Assembly (NCBI GenBank): GCA_900660155.1
Contig: CABFPE010000008.1
Coordinates: forward strand, 446,162-469,219
Direction of reading: 5' to 3'
Length of the DNA: 23,058 nucleotides
Source of the DNA: Hofstenia miamia
Taxonomy: Eukaryota; Xenacoelomorpha; Acoela; Hofsteniidae
The notes below the pieces were generated by a model. The model saw only the letters and a list, made by a program, of their open reading frames with translations. It was not told the origin of the DNA and did no database searches. The position numbers were made by a program, and so were the translations under genes. Below are positions 8,885 to 19,787 of this stretch, piece after piece (positions within the stretch are counted from its first letter, which is position 1; each line of letters begins with the position of its first letter).

Positions 8885-10110
8885 TTGATGGATGTTAGTA
8901 AAGCTGAGTGCAGCGTTACCAGAATTCCTTTAATTGAATTTGGGCTGAAAGAAACAGATTCTCTATCTTTAATGAAAATTCTCTTTACTGAAAGTTGGAC
9001 TAAAAATCAACTATCAACATTAATGATACCACACTCACAATTAGCGTTAGATGTTGAATGTATAACCTCAAATCTTCGTATATCAAAAGAAATTATAGCG
9101 AAATTTCGTCATCAATTCACGGTGGGCCACATAGTTCACGGACAGGTGAACTATCCTGTGACTGTGGGGATTACTTAGCTAGAACTAACGCCAACAAACG
9201 AAATCTCACTCAAAGAATGCGTAGGCAACAGAAAAAACTAATTTATTCCCTCACTGCTTATTCATACCGCAGTAATACAACCTGCTTGGTGCTCAAAACA
9301 TCAGAAAACCCCAAGAATCAACATTCCCTGAACTGATACTGAACAATATCTAAACAACCTTGGAGACTTGGTAAAAACTATCAACTCAGATAGATATAAG
9401 CAAAGTAGATTAAAATTTTTCAAAGAAGGCGATGCATCATGATTGTACTGCGATGGTCACGTACCATTAGAACACATCTTCCGCAAAGGTAAACTTGTTG
9501 CCAAACAGATTGATTATATCAAATCAAGTATCGCCAAACTACCCAACCAAACCCTTATTTTATTGGAGACTTAATGTGGTGTAATTCAAGAAACTCCCTA
9601 ATATTACGACATTTCAAAACGAATTGAAATTATAACAATGATGCCTGTGGCTATCTCCCATACCGAGTTGATGACAGAAGAAATTGTTACTAACAAAATA
9701 TCAATTTTTTCGATGCGGTAAAAAACCACTCTAACTTATTAAGTTATTATAAATTCTTTTACCCGAATCCTATTTCAGACGACAAAACTCATGCATCTGA
9801 TATCAATGCCAAAATGACACTTCTTATCACTATTTTTGCTCATTTTTTAAGTTTTACAACTTATTTACAAGAAAACTTAGCCACTTACAAAACACACTAA
9901 CTACTTCCGATAATATGAAAAAACCTAAGTTTTACAATTTCACTAAGAGGGTCAGCACACAACTGGAAGGCTTATACTACCTATGCAACCCGCTACATGC
10001 AGAAATTTGAAATTCTCTCATGGAATGATCCTCGAGCTATCACCCTGGTTAAACAAGCTCAATCTTTTATCAAACCGGACAGAGTAGAGTTGGTGGACTA
10101 AAACTATAGC
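8885..10110 (+). pseudogene. unrecognised protein-coding relic, several stops and frameshifts
   Basis: A once-coding stretch that is visibly less AT-rich than its surroundings. Segments: 8885-9178, opening MDVSKAECSVTRIPLIEFGL; 9058-9336 in another frame, with CDCGDYLARTNANKRNL, loosely like a decayed C2H2 zinc finger; 9356-9715 in one frame interrupted by TGA, TAA and TAA, with LKFFKEGDAS, then YCDGHVPLEHIFRKGKLVAK and YYDISKRIEIITMMPVAISH; about 9712-9897 shifted, with FFYPNPISDDKTHASDIN; and about 9945-10101 shifted again, with GSAHNWKAYTTYATRYM, ending VELVD and TAA. It reads as one ORF of perhaps 400 codons with frame damage. It has no recognisable introns, so it could be a transposon ORF or a processed copy. 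I cannot name the family. Confidence 0.55.
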
Positions 10111-10119
10111 CCAGTTTGA

Positions 10120-10131
10120 GGGGGGGGGGGN
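10120..10131. repeat. poly-G run ending in an ambiguous base
   Basis: Eleven G residues followed by N. It is strikingly out of character with the AT-rich surroundings and probably marks an unresolved homopolymer. An 18-base direct repeat (AATTCTTTATTTTAGTGG) follows at 10132-10149 and 10171-10188. Confidence 0.9.
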
Positions 10132-10915
10132 AATTCTTTATTTTAGTGGCATTAAGACAGTCATTGCTACAATTCTTTATTTTAGTGGAATTTCAATATT
10201 AAATTACGATTTTATTTCAATTGATAATTTGACAGACTATATTTTTAGTGTAAAATTTCTGTTAATATTGCGGTAAAATTAGTGTAACAAAAGGCCAAAT
10301 TTGTAGCTGTCAGATATTCGTCCATATTTTACTATAGTATGATTTTGTTTATGATTACCACTTTTATTTTTCAAAAATGTGTGCGATTTGTAAATTTATA
10401 TTCTATTCAGTTTATTCTCAGTAAATTCGTTTTATACTTTTTAACTTGACTTTATATTTTATTAAAAAGTATGTGTTTCTAAATTCCTCTGGATAGTTAA
10501 AGGGCACCCAGATGGGGGGACAGCTTGGCTTGCATGTCACTTTAACTTAGGTTAGGTATATGGTTAGGGTTTTTTGTTGTACTCAGGACCAACTATATGT
10601 ACGGCCATGAAATACGCAGCACTCAAATGAAAAAATGAGGCTGATAGTTTATTAGTAATTCGGCTTCTGCATATATAAAAATAACATTGCATATTCATTT
10701 TATGCTTAAATAATAATAATTTAAAAAACATTTATTTAAATTAATGTATGTTTAAAGAATAACAAGTACATTTAACTATTTTACTAGTACAACTTTGGTT
10801 TTTTTTACAGCATCATTAATCTTTTTGCATGATTAATAAAAAAATATTAACACAAACTATAGCAAATAAATGCAGTAAATGATTACTGTGGGCACCACAA
10901 AAAATTTCACAAACA

Positions 10916-11176
10916 TTAAGATTTGAAATGACAGCTTCTGGTGCAAACTCTCTCAAGTTTATTGCATTCTTTGAGAATATTCATATTTGATGCTAAAAAT
11001 GAAAATGACTGTTCCACAAGAACAATTGAGTGCATTGAAGGGTAAAGTAAACCTCCTCTATCAAGATCAAATACGTCAATTTCAAAGCGAAATGTTGGGA
11101 GTGTAAATGTTTGATACTTATACCAATTATTACGAATTGTTTTTATAAGATGAACAGTATCATACATAAGGTACAA
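10916..11176 (-). pseudogene. catalytic-domain fragment of P-element/THAP9-like transposase
   Basis: Reads YDTVHLIKTIRNNWYKYQTF and then LPTFRFEIDVFDLD, the conserved region of P-element and THAP9 transposases (D-x-x-H-L-x-K-x-x-R-N-N-W), which belongs to the GTP-binding insertion and RNase-H-like part of the protein. About 300 bases separate it from the THAP piece where several hundred codons are expected, so an internal deletion has removed much of the catalytic core. The frame closes at 10916; downstream frames are closed by many stops. Confidence 0.75.
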
Positions 11177-11473
11177 TGTTCTTCCAGAAAACAGACACTG
11201 AATTTTAAAATTATTACTAGAAGAATAGAGTGAACACAGCTTTTTGTATACTGAAATATTTATTCTGCTATTGTCACAAACAATAAATAAATAAATTATA
11301 GAAGTTAACTATTAAATAGACAAAACGAACTTAACACCTCTAAATTATTATAATATCATCCTTCATAATATTAATCTTAATTTTAAAATACTTTACTGAT
11401 GAAGATAGACACTGGATGAGTAACTGCATACTTGAAAGAAAATCAAATATTGTAGGAACACTGCAGGCGTGCA

Positions 11474-11695
11474 TCACAGCTTCTTACGTCCTGTTGCAGT
11501 TAAATAGAAGCACCCTTCATCGAAATGTTTTGCACATAAATTTGAATTTGATGTTGTAACATAGTTTGCCCTGGAGATTGCTTTCACCCATTTTTTTCTT
11601 AAATCATCATCTTTAGGAAATGAATACTGATTATTCCTGCGTTTATTGCTCACATAACCACTTTTAAATTTTGGAGCGCAACACTTACGTCGCAT
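11474..11695 (-). pseudogene. THAP zinc-finger DNA-binding domain of the P-like transposase, degraded
   Basis: The THAP domain would bind the transposon's own ends. Starting at the Met at 11695, the frame reads MRRKCCAPKFKSGY, then YSFPKDDDLRKKWVKAI and LCAKHFDEGCF, matching the THAP signature (paired Cys, FPKD, Trp, C-x2-H-F). Two defects are visible. The position that is normally the second zinc-ligand Cys in CCxPxCxSGY is Phe (TTT), and the frame ends at TGA (11476-11474) just after RKKL. Past that stop, CTPAVFLQYL in the same frame looks like the usual end of a THAP domain (x-x-P-x-x-F-L). The open frame upstream to 11755 is probably not coding. Confidence 0.85.
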
Positions 11696-12569
11696 CAAAA
11701 AACTTAGAAAATAGTTAGAAACAGATTTAAACAGAATATGCAATATATTCATCAAAATATGAATAACAATTAGAATAATTGTTAGTTATAGAAATGTTTA
11801 TTCAAGAAATTTCTTTAGGATGAAAATAAACACAATTACTGATGCAATAATATAAACCAAATCAAAATACAATTTCGCACTTGTGGCTAACATTCCATAC
11901 ATTTTTCAGTGAGAATTATCTTCTTCTTATTTGATATGCAATAGTCTAAGGATAAAATTTGCAAGCAATTGTACACTGAAAGATATTTTAGGTAAGCTTT
12001 AATACCTTTATTCTCTGCTTTGTATAGTACTCTAATTCTCAAGACAATTTTTATTAACATTTTGATTTGGTATAAATCGAATCACTACAAACAAAAATAA
12101 GTGTTTTGAATTTTAGCAGTCAAACAACTAATTTTGTTTCTATGGTTTTACAAATTCCCCTTTACAGAATGCTCATAAATTTTGCATGCAGCGCTGGCAA
12201 AACTTTTAAATCGTAGTTACGAAAACCTTTACTGAAGTTTTTGCATATCTATTTTGATAAACGATTAATGGAAGCTCTAAATAGTCATTAATTAAAATGT
12301 TCATTACATAATTTGATTTTAAAATAATGCGCGAAAAACGTTTTATAAGATTATTGCTATTTGACAGTTAAGAATGTAACCATTCAGTTGTTTATATTAC
12401 TTCACAAATAAATGTAATTTTTGCAAAGCCATGCTTGCCCGCTAGTAGCACATTTAGAGCGGAACCATTAAAAAAACAAGTGAGTGAATGATAAAATTTA
12501 TTATCGGCCTCAAAATTTATATTCGTGCTGTGCATTTCATGGCCGTGATGTAGTTGGTTCTGTTGTACT

Positions 12570-12911
12570 GTATTTCATTCATAAATAAAAGTAACCTTTA
12601 TTGCTATCACCAACATTGCACGAGATAAGAGTTGCACTGAGTTTAGGTTTCATTCACTGCACCCAAGAGTTAGGGCTTCTTTATTCTTTATTTTAATAAG
12701 GGCTCTAGTCTTATACAACACTTTCTTAAAGGTTATATGTATCAGGTCGGCCGAGTGTGGCCACTCTTCCCTAACACGATCTCCTGTTCACTTTTAACTG
12801 TTATTAAGATAGGGTATTATAGCAGGAGGAGTTATTTATTAATTTGTAGCACCAGTAAATCCATGCTTCGACTCGAAACCCTCAATAGGTAAGTTATTAG
12901 GATTGCTTGTG

Positions 12912-12942
<31 letters not shown>

Positions 12943-14345
12943 CATAAATCGTGCGTTTTGGAGACAGTTATGATGTAATTCATCTGAACTTTTAGGCTAG
13001 TTGTACAATGTAATTAATGCAAGAGATTCATTTCAATTTCATAGTCACTGATAATTCATTACACAGAGAGGTGGTAGATAAAATCAATAATTATGATGGA
13101 ACTAATTACATAACACTTTCTTTATATTCCCATAAATAATACCTATGGGAAAAATGTTCAATTGTGTGAGTAATTCGGTTTTTACACATGTATTGCAAAG
13201 ACATTACTTACCAAGGTTGAATTACGATTGATTGTAGCTATATAGACCTGTTATATCTAATAAATGTTTTGAATATAGTCTATGGTATTTAAACTAAGAA
13301 GCATCTTCTACTTATAGTAAGGCAACGTTCCTAACACCAAATATTTTTAAACTATCAAATTATTACTGTGTTAGTATGCATTGTATTAATAATAAATTGT
13401 ATTTTAAACTAATTTAATTGCTCAATGATATCAGCATACATATGCCTACTACTAAATTAAATAATGTTTGAATATTGTGAATTTGTAATTTTCAAAAGAC
13501 CATTTGATTTTCTTTAATTATTTTTGCTTTATTTTACGACAGTGAATGAGTTCTTAAGAAAAGTAAAAATTTTGTTAAATTCTTTGACTTACTTTACAGA
13601 AGTTTAGGACCAAATAGGTCTGGTCCATTCTTGCAATTTATGTTCAATGGGCCCAGATTTTTTCAAATTTTTATTAATAAACAAACTTTCTCTTACTTTG
13701 ATATTTTATAACATGAATTGTGTCATAAATTAGAATGATTCTACATCAATAAAAAATAAATCCGATTTAGTTATGAAGATGTGTAACTGATGCCAAATTT
13801 TTTTCATTTCATTATTGTTTCAATGATGTTTTATTTTTTTTATAAAATATTTCTTGCAATGATTTTAGCTATGACGGGTTAGGGTTGGGATTGGGCTATG
13901 TTTTAATGAGCCCGGAACTGAAATAATTTTATCTACAACTCTGATACTACTAAAACGATGACTAAAACAACTTTAACTCATTTGATATTTTTCACTTAGG
14001 CTAAACTATGTTATTTAATAGTAACAAGTTTTATGGATATTTTAGGGTATCACGCATAATCATTCACATTCAAATCATGAATAAATCTAAAAAGTACATT
14101 TTTCGGAGTAAATATTTTTTTGGTGAAATTTACAAAAGGCGAGATATATGTGTATCAACAAAAAGCTAGCTACTTCTCAATAAAGACAATTTGCTGAAAA
14201 GAATTATGTTTGTAGTTTATCAGTTAGAGCAATGAATTTTATCTCAGAACTACTAATGGAAATGTTTGAGCAAATAAATCAACATATATAATATTATATA
14301 TTTAAGAAATGTTCAAATTTTAAGAATCTCGTCATTTTATTTTAG
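12570..14345. other. intron sequence, no gene recognised
   Basis: The right-hand part of the intron that spans 7482-14345. It holds one (AT)n tract and a slightly GC-richer patch at 12720-12880 that I cannot assign. No exon with matching phase and splice sites was seen before 14346. Confidence 0.5.
12917..12942. repeat. (AT)n microsatellite
   Basis: About 26 bases of AT alternation within the intron. Confidence 0.95.
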
Positions 14346-14396
14346 ATTGCACAAGATGTCCTCCAATTTGTAAAAATTGCTCACAATTAGAACAAG
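14346..14396 (+). CDS. host-gene exon: Cys-rich hinge, 17 codons
   Basis: A 51-bp exon bounded by TTTTATTTTAG and the donor GTAGAA, phase 1 on both sides. It joins directly to the 519-bp exon: the split codon G|AT gives Asp, and the junction reads CPSCC-G/D-CTRCPPICKNC. It encodes DCTRCPPICKNCSQLEQ, with four cysteines spaced C-x2-C-x3-C-x2-C and an NCS glycosylation sequon. With the upstream CPSCC this makes seven cysteines in a short segment, which fits a disulfide-linked hinge or a small knot between the head domain and the Ser/Thr stalk. Support is the matching phase, the length divisible by three and the cysteine continuity. No transcript evidence is available here. Confidence 0.65.
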
Positions 14397-16043
14397 GTAG
14401 AATTTTCGTTTATCTCATACTTCTAATGTGAATATTTGGACATTAGATATTAATAAGGATCGCAGCTTTAATGACCTGTTGCAATCAGAGGTGTGGGAAT
14501 TTTCATTACAAAAACAGCAATGTGCTAGTAAAAACTTTCTAGCTTGTTGACTAAAATTGTATCATCCTTTAGCCATTGAATTTGCAGTGAACAAAATAAT
14601 TTTGATTTGCCTCACTATATTTGAGTTCAATTCTTATGCCGTATTCTAAGGATTTAGATGTGCTTTAAATACTACTCAGTAAGAATTTTTCATTGCATCA
14701 ATGTTAAGTTTGGATTGAGTTTGCAACAAACACATTACACAATGAGTTAGTTATTAGTTAACAATAGCTAAAGAGGGAAAAATGGATATGTACTTGAGCT
14801 TACATTTGGCTCTCAAAACAGTGTTACATAATGCTTGTTTGTTGGAAAAGTAAGCATTTCTAGCTATCAGTAATAACAATGCTGAATATAAAAATAATGT
14901 TAGCTATATTTCAGAATAAAATTTATGTGAGAGTCATCTACATTTTAAAAGCTGGGAAAGTGCTCAAAGAATTTTATATTTTAATGTGGCGCACTGCTTG
15001 TTTTTATATAGGGTTCAAAATTTTGGACACTATATCCATTCTAAGCTGAGAAAAATTATCACTCAACAGAAGGCATTTTTAAAAAATATAAGTTATGATA
15101 TTTCAATAATGTACTGGTTTTGCTTTTCTTCTGCAGCACATACACTTCTATTGGGGATCTAGCTGAACAAGTTTTTACATATTAGAACATTTCAAAATTT
15201 TTGCTCCATTCACACTAAGAGGGAGAAGATTGCAATGAAATGTAAATTGTGATAGACTTGTGCAATTTCCCAAAAATTACAGATTAATCTGATTTTGAAT
15301 CATCAATTTTTCAAATTATTTGTTCAACTATAAAAAGCATAAAAGAAAGAAAAGATTTGTAATAGCCTAAAAAATTTCAGATAAAGCCGAAATAATTTTA
15401 TTGAAACTTAAAACATTGAATTGATAAGAATCCGAGTTGTACAAAAATTTGGGATTTCGAAATTCTTCAAAAATTGGGATATAGAACATACAAACTACAT
15501 GTATGCACTTTAATACTGAAATTGAAAAAGGATTTTTTCATGAACTCTATTTTTACTGAAAAATAACAATCTTTGATTGTAAAAAACTTGAACTATTTAT
15601 TTGTTGTCAACTGAATATGAGAAATAAAATTTTGTTTACACCAACTTTTCTACTAGAAAATTTAGGTTTAGCAAAATTTTGCCTGTTTTGTAAAGCAATA
15701 AAATGCGCTTTCTGCTCTCATGGCAGTCTCCAAAAAAGAATTTAGAAATTTGAAAGATTTTAACTTTTTATCTCTCACTTTACCAACATGAAGGATCTCT
15801 AGATACCATACTTCACTATCAAAGATTGCTCTATGAGTGAAGAATAATCAATTTGCTCCTTTGTTGAAGCATACATTTTTAAATTATATCACATCAAATT
15901 TGCAAATTGCAAAAGTACAAAGGTACTACTAAGAAAATAGGCCATGGATGCTACATTGCTGTTGAAAGTTTCACAAAGAAATACTTTCAGACCAGTAAGT
16001 AGTTTGCCAATGCCAGTTATAATTGTCTGTAATGTAAGATCTA
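14397..16043. other. intron sequence left of the Tc1 copy
   Basis: AT-rich, with no reading frame or splice-bounded exon that I can support. A CAGAGGTGTGGGAA string at 14486 resembles a hAT transposon end, but no inverted partner was found. Confidence 0.5.
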
Positions 16044-17441
16044 CAGTGTTGGCCATTAATTTCCGACCACAGCTAAAAAATATGAAAAATCCATTATATT
16101 TAACATTTCTTACATTGGGAGCCTCGTGAGCCTCAGTAAATCGATAATAACAGCCAATGAAAACGAAAGTGAATTTCATTAGTCTACTTTCCGGTTAAAT
16201 GTTGTAATATACTCAGATATCTGGGTACAAAAGCAATATATTTGATAGTGCTGAAATGCCAACTAGTGAAGCTAATCTTGCTAATATCAAACTTTTGTGG
16301 GAAGATGGCTATAGCGAACGTCAGATTGCAGTTAGATTATCATTAGCAAAATCAACAGTACATGATATCATTCAAATAATCAAAGAAACTGGATCCCCAT
16401 CAAGAAAAAGGCAACCAGGAAGACCAAGGATCACAAGTCATCAAACCAACAACAAGATTCGACGCTCTGTACTCATTAATCCTTCAATATCAAGTACAGA
16501 AATTCGTGCAAATCTACCTGCAGATGTTATAGTCAGTCCAAGAACAATTAGAAGACGACTTCTTGTTGATGAAGGACTCCGTTCATGCCGGCCTGCCTTG
16601 AAACCTCGTTTGTCAAAGAAAAATATAAATGATAGGTTAGCATTCTGTAGACTGTATGAGAACTGGAATGAAGACCAGTGGGCAAATGTAATGTTCTCAG
16701 ATGAGACACAAATTAAGCAGTTCAACCCACATCGATCTCTTGTTCGGCGACCAAAAAATGAATGTTATAATTCCCAATACACAATAGAAGCAGTTAAAAA
16801 GTGTGCCTCAATTATGGTCTGGGGAGCAATAAATGCCAATGGCCGTTGTGGTATATATTTTGTAGAACAGGGGAAAACTGTAAACTCTAAGGAATATTTG
16901 AAAATTTTCAAAGAAAAGGTACCCCAATGGATGACAACTAGAAGGTGTACTGTATCTCAACACGATGGCGCTCCATGTCATCAGTCTCGGGAGGTCAAAT
17001 CGTGGCTGCGTGAGAATGATATTACAGTTTTGAGTCCTTGGCCGAGGTCCTCACCGCACCTTAACCCAATTGAAAATTATTAGGTTAAATTAAAGGCAGC
17101 TGTGTCTAAAAGAAATCCAACATCTCTAGATAATCTTAAAGACGTTATTTGTAAGGTCTGGTGCAAGGAAATCTCTTTGGAATACTGTCGATCACTGATA
17201 AATTCCATGCCTCGACGTATCAAAGCTGTCAAAGCAGCAAATGGTGGCACAACAAGATACTGAACAAACTGTAAATTTTGTAATAAACTTCAACTAAGAG
17301 CATTTCTTGTATTCTATAATAACATTCTCACATATTTGTTTCAATTTATAACTGATGATTTGAATAAAATTTCAGTAAATAATAAAAATATTAGTTTTAC
17401 TTAAAATAAACTTGGTGGTAGGAATTTAATGGCCAACACTG
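16044..17441 (+). mobile_element. Tc1-family transposon, nearly intact
   Basis: A 1398-bp element with TA at both ends (16042-16043 and 17442-17443). Its inverted repeats start CAGTGTTGGCCATTAATTTC on the left and CAGTGTTGGCCATTAAATTC on the reverse-complemented right end, and continue with CxACCA. It contains a single transposase frame. Two further fragments of the same family occur at 1437-1585 and 7680-7934, so this copy serves as the local reference. It sits in the second recognised intron, in sense orientation. Confidence 0.95.
16256..17263 (+). pseudogene. Tc1-family transposase with one premature stop
   Basis: Transposase for excision and insertion at TA. The frame from the ATG at 16256 to TGA at 17263 is 336 codons, the usual Tc1 length. 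Residues 1-110 hold the paired-like DNA-binding region: helix-turn-helix ERQIAVRLSLAKSTVHDI (21-38), the GRPR linker (55-58), then a second helix-turn-helix ending SPRTIRRRL (94-102). The catalytic residues are Asp149 (FSDET), Asp237 (QHDGAPCH) and Glu273 (NPIEN). I count 35 residues between the last two, i.e. DD35E instead of classical DD34E. TAG at 17081-17083 (codon 276) stands where the family nearly always has Trp (NPIENxW), so it is a single TGG-to-TAG change. After it, VKLKAAVSKRNP to MPRRIKAVKAANGGTTRY continues in frame to the natural end. Recently dead. Confidence 0.93.
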
Positions 17442-19390
17442 TATATTTGATGAAGTAATTTTTAAAATGAATGATGTGTCTGACAAACTATATCTGCCAA
17501 AAAATTGAATAATTCCTGAGAATAAAATCCCAAATGCATAATTGCTTAAGAAATTAGGAACTCATTACATTGTGTCTGTGGAATCTTCCAACCAATGATT
17601 AGATTGGAGAATGAGCCACCTTTAGTTTTTCCCAAATTTTCGGATTTGGTAATAGAGAATGTATCAGTCAGAATGATGTAGATTTTCCACATCTTAAAAT
17701 TGGGATTATAAATTTAATATACATGTGATGTTTTTCAACAGATCTAAATGTATGACTATTGATTTCATATATTCTATATTTTTTTTTGGAAATTAATTTC
17801 AGTTTTGCGAATAAATCATGCTTAATTCAATTTTGGCGGAAAATATCATCTTGATTCTATATTATTATAAAAAGTGTATGACATGCTTATTTTTTGTCAA
17901 CAACAAATTCATTGGAGCAGGTTTTGCAAAAATGAAAAATGTTATATTTCTCAATAATTTCTTTAAGCAAAATGTATTAAAATTTTTTATTCGTGTATAA
18001 TGTATTTGTATCACTTAATGAGTTCATTGGAATAGTGCTGCTTGATCTATGTTTATTTGTGCAGTGATTAATTTATTGGTTACATTGTAAATTATGAATA
18101 CTGAACTTAGACTGTGCAATCATGGCTTGGTGCGAATGAATTGCAAAAAAGTAAATAAGTTAATTCTGTAGTTAATCAAGGAATAACTTAGTATATTTAA
18201 AAATGTAAAGAATATCATTGATCAGTTGTATTTTTGCAACATCAGCTTTCCTAATTGCTTTCCTGCTACAAAATTTACTTTTGTATTGCTATAAATTATG
18301 TCAAGAAGATGATCTGCTAATAATGTTCAGCCAAAATGGAAGAAAAGTAAACAATCTTCTAGATTTAAGCACACAGTATGTAATGGATGAGAGCATTGTG
18401 AATGAATTCATAATAAGTGATATTGGAATTTTTTTTCCAATTGCACTGAAAGAAAATTATTTTATAGTTAAGAATAAAACGATTAATGAAAAAAACTTAT
18501 CTTGGCATTATCAGATATAGGTGACCATGGCTGATACAGACTGAATAATTGCAAAGTGTAAAAATTGTTGGTCACCATGTAGCCAGAACTCCAACACACT
18601 ATATGTAACATGCTGAACAAATAATTTGAGTGTGCCCATTTTTTTAGTATCATGATGTATAAGTAAGCCAAAATATAGCCATTATTATTTGGATATTTGA
18701 AGCAATTTGTTTCACTTTTCATTATCACAACTAAATACTGTTTTCAAAAAAATATCCTATACACATAATAAACAAAATGAAAAAAGTTTTGCATTTGTTT
18801 ATTAATTACACGACATAATCCAATCTGAAGGAAGATGTTCATTTAAGAGCTAAGAAATATTTATCAAATTTTAATCTTACTCTATAGAAAAACTTTATAC
18901 TCACAATTTAGCCACTAATTTAAATCAGACCTTTGATATTGAAGTAAAATGCAAGTCATTTTAACCTTTAACCATATTAAATAAAATTCAACATACAATA
19001 ACAACAATAGGTAAACTTTTTTACATTAGGTAACATAAAAATTTATGTTTTACCTTACATTGAAAATTGTGATTGGCTTATTTAATAGTGATTTAATATT
19101 TATTGAGCATTAATATATTTAATATTCGGAAATATATATTCAACTACATCCACCAATTTTTACATCCACCAATTTGTGTTCGTTTGGAAAAGTAATGTAC
19201 TATATTTTAGATAATGATTGCTTCAAAATGACTAAATACTGTTATCCAGGTAACTGGTTTATTAGCAATTTATATAGAACTTAGGTTTTTAAATTCTTGA
19301 ATCATGGTACAGTTTGGAAGAATTTGTTTATTAACAACTAAAATAATTTGAGAAGCACAACACAAAAATTATAGCATTATTCTATTCAAT

Positions 19391-19412
19391 TATATATATA
19401 TATATATATATA
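19391..19412. repeat. (TA)n microsatellite
   Basis: About 22 bases of TA alternation. Confidence 0.95.
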
Positions 19413-19564
19413 GCAAACAATGCAAGACAACATCAATAATTTTAGATCTATAGTGCATTGAATGTATTTACAATTTCCTTTAGGTTAGTTAATTGTAAAT
19501 TATTTATTTACCACATTTGCCGTGCTGATGATGATTCCTAGAAAATGAAACCAGTCTAAATATT

Positions 19565-19590
19565 TATATATATATATATATATATATATA
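19565..19590. repeat. (TA)n microsatellite
   Basis: About 26 bases of TA alternation, about 150 bases upstream of the next host exon. Confidence 0.95.
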
Positions 19591-19742
19591 AATGTATACA
19601 TGTATTCTCAATGTATAATTTTGTGAGTTGCTCTTCTAATGTTTGTATAATAATATTATTTAAAAAATGAATTAGTAACATTAATTCTTGAAATGTTCAA
19701 TGCTGGATAAATTTTTACATTTGAATATATTTAAAAATTTAG

Positions 19743-19787
19743 ATTTAACGTTAACTACAAATTCTTCAAACACGTCATCAAACAATG
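19743..19787 (+). CDS. host-gene exon: Ser/Thr/Asn-rich stalk segment, 15 codons
   Basis: A 45-bp exon bounded by AAAAATTTAG and a consensus donor GTGAGT, phase 1 on both sides. It encodes DLTLTTNSSNTSSNN with a trailing split Gly codon. Nine of the 15 residues are Ser or Thr, and two NxS/T sequons (NSS, NTS) are present, as expected for a heavily O- and N-glycosylated stalk. Composition, phase and length resemble the 42-bp micro-exons of the array that starts about 1.4 kb downstream, so it may be their older paralogue. It would be spliced after the Cys-rich hinge exon. The donor is the best of the small exons. Confidence 0.65.

Larger units (their letters stand above)
10584..12562 (-). mobile_element. 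P-element-like (THAP) transposon, internally deleted
   Basis: A DNA transposon of about 2 kb. The left end begins CAGGACCAACTATATGTACG, and the reverse complement of the right end begins CAGAACCAACTACATCACGG. Both continue with GGCCATGAAAT, CAGCAC and GAGGC-GATA blocks, so the imperfect inverted repeats extend about 60 bases. TTGTACT flanks both sides (10577-10583 and 12563-12569), extendable to GTTGTACT, in line with the 8-bp duplications P elements make. Inside, on the minus strand, are a THAP domain and a piece of the P-type transposase catalytic domain in the right order. Full P-type transposases need far more coding sequence than the gap allows, so this is a deleted, non-autonomous copy. 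It lies in the first recognised intron. Confidence 0.85.
17444..19742. other. intron sequence right of the Tc1 copy
   Basis: AT-rich. The frames at 17818-18000 and 18218-18520 are open but lack splice context, family resemblance or suitable phase, and I treat them as chance. An inverted pair GGTGACCA/TGGTCACC lies near 18521 and 18571. A short direct repeat, ACATCCACCAATTT, occurs twice near 19144-19176. Two (AT)n tracts lie at 19391 and 19565. Confidence 0.45.

Noticed and set aside
10545..10580. TTAGG/TTAGGG-like strings suggesting interstitial telomeric repeats
   Set aside because: Only two or three scattered, imperfect units, not a tandem array.
14486..14500. CAGAGGTGTGGGAA as a hAT transposon end
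   Set aside because: No inverted partner and no 8-bp duplication found.
15889..16179. Open frames over the Tc1 5' end, both strands
   Set aside because: They lie over the element's inverted repeat and leader. The similar frame at 1279-1503 arises because it overlaps the related Tc1 fragment and the mariner end.
16441..16725. Minus-strand frame of 94 codons
   Set aside because: Antisense shadow of the Tc1 transposase.
18218..18520. Frame of 100 codons with a hydrophobic start, possible transmembrane exon
   Set aside because: It starts from a non-ATG codon and has no clear splice sites in phase 1. A membrane segment before the stalk exons would not fit the order of the gene.
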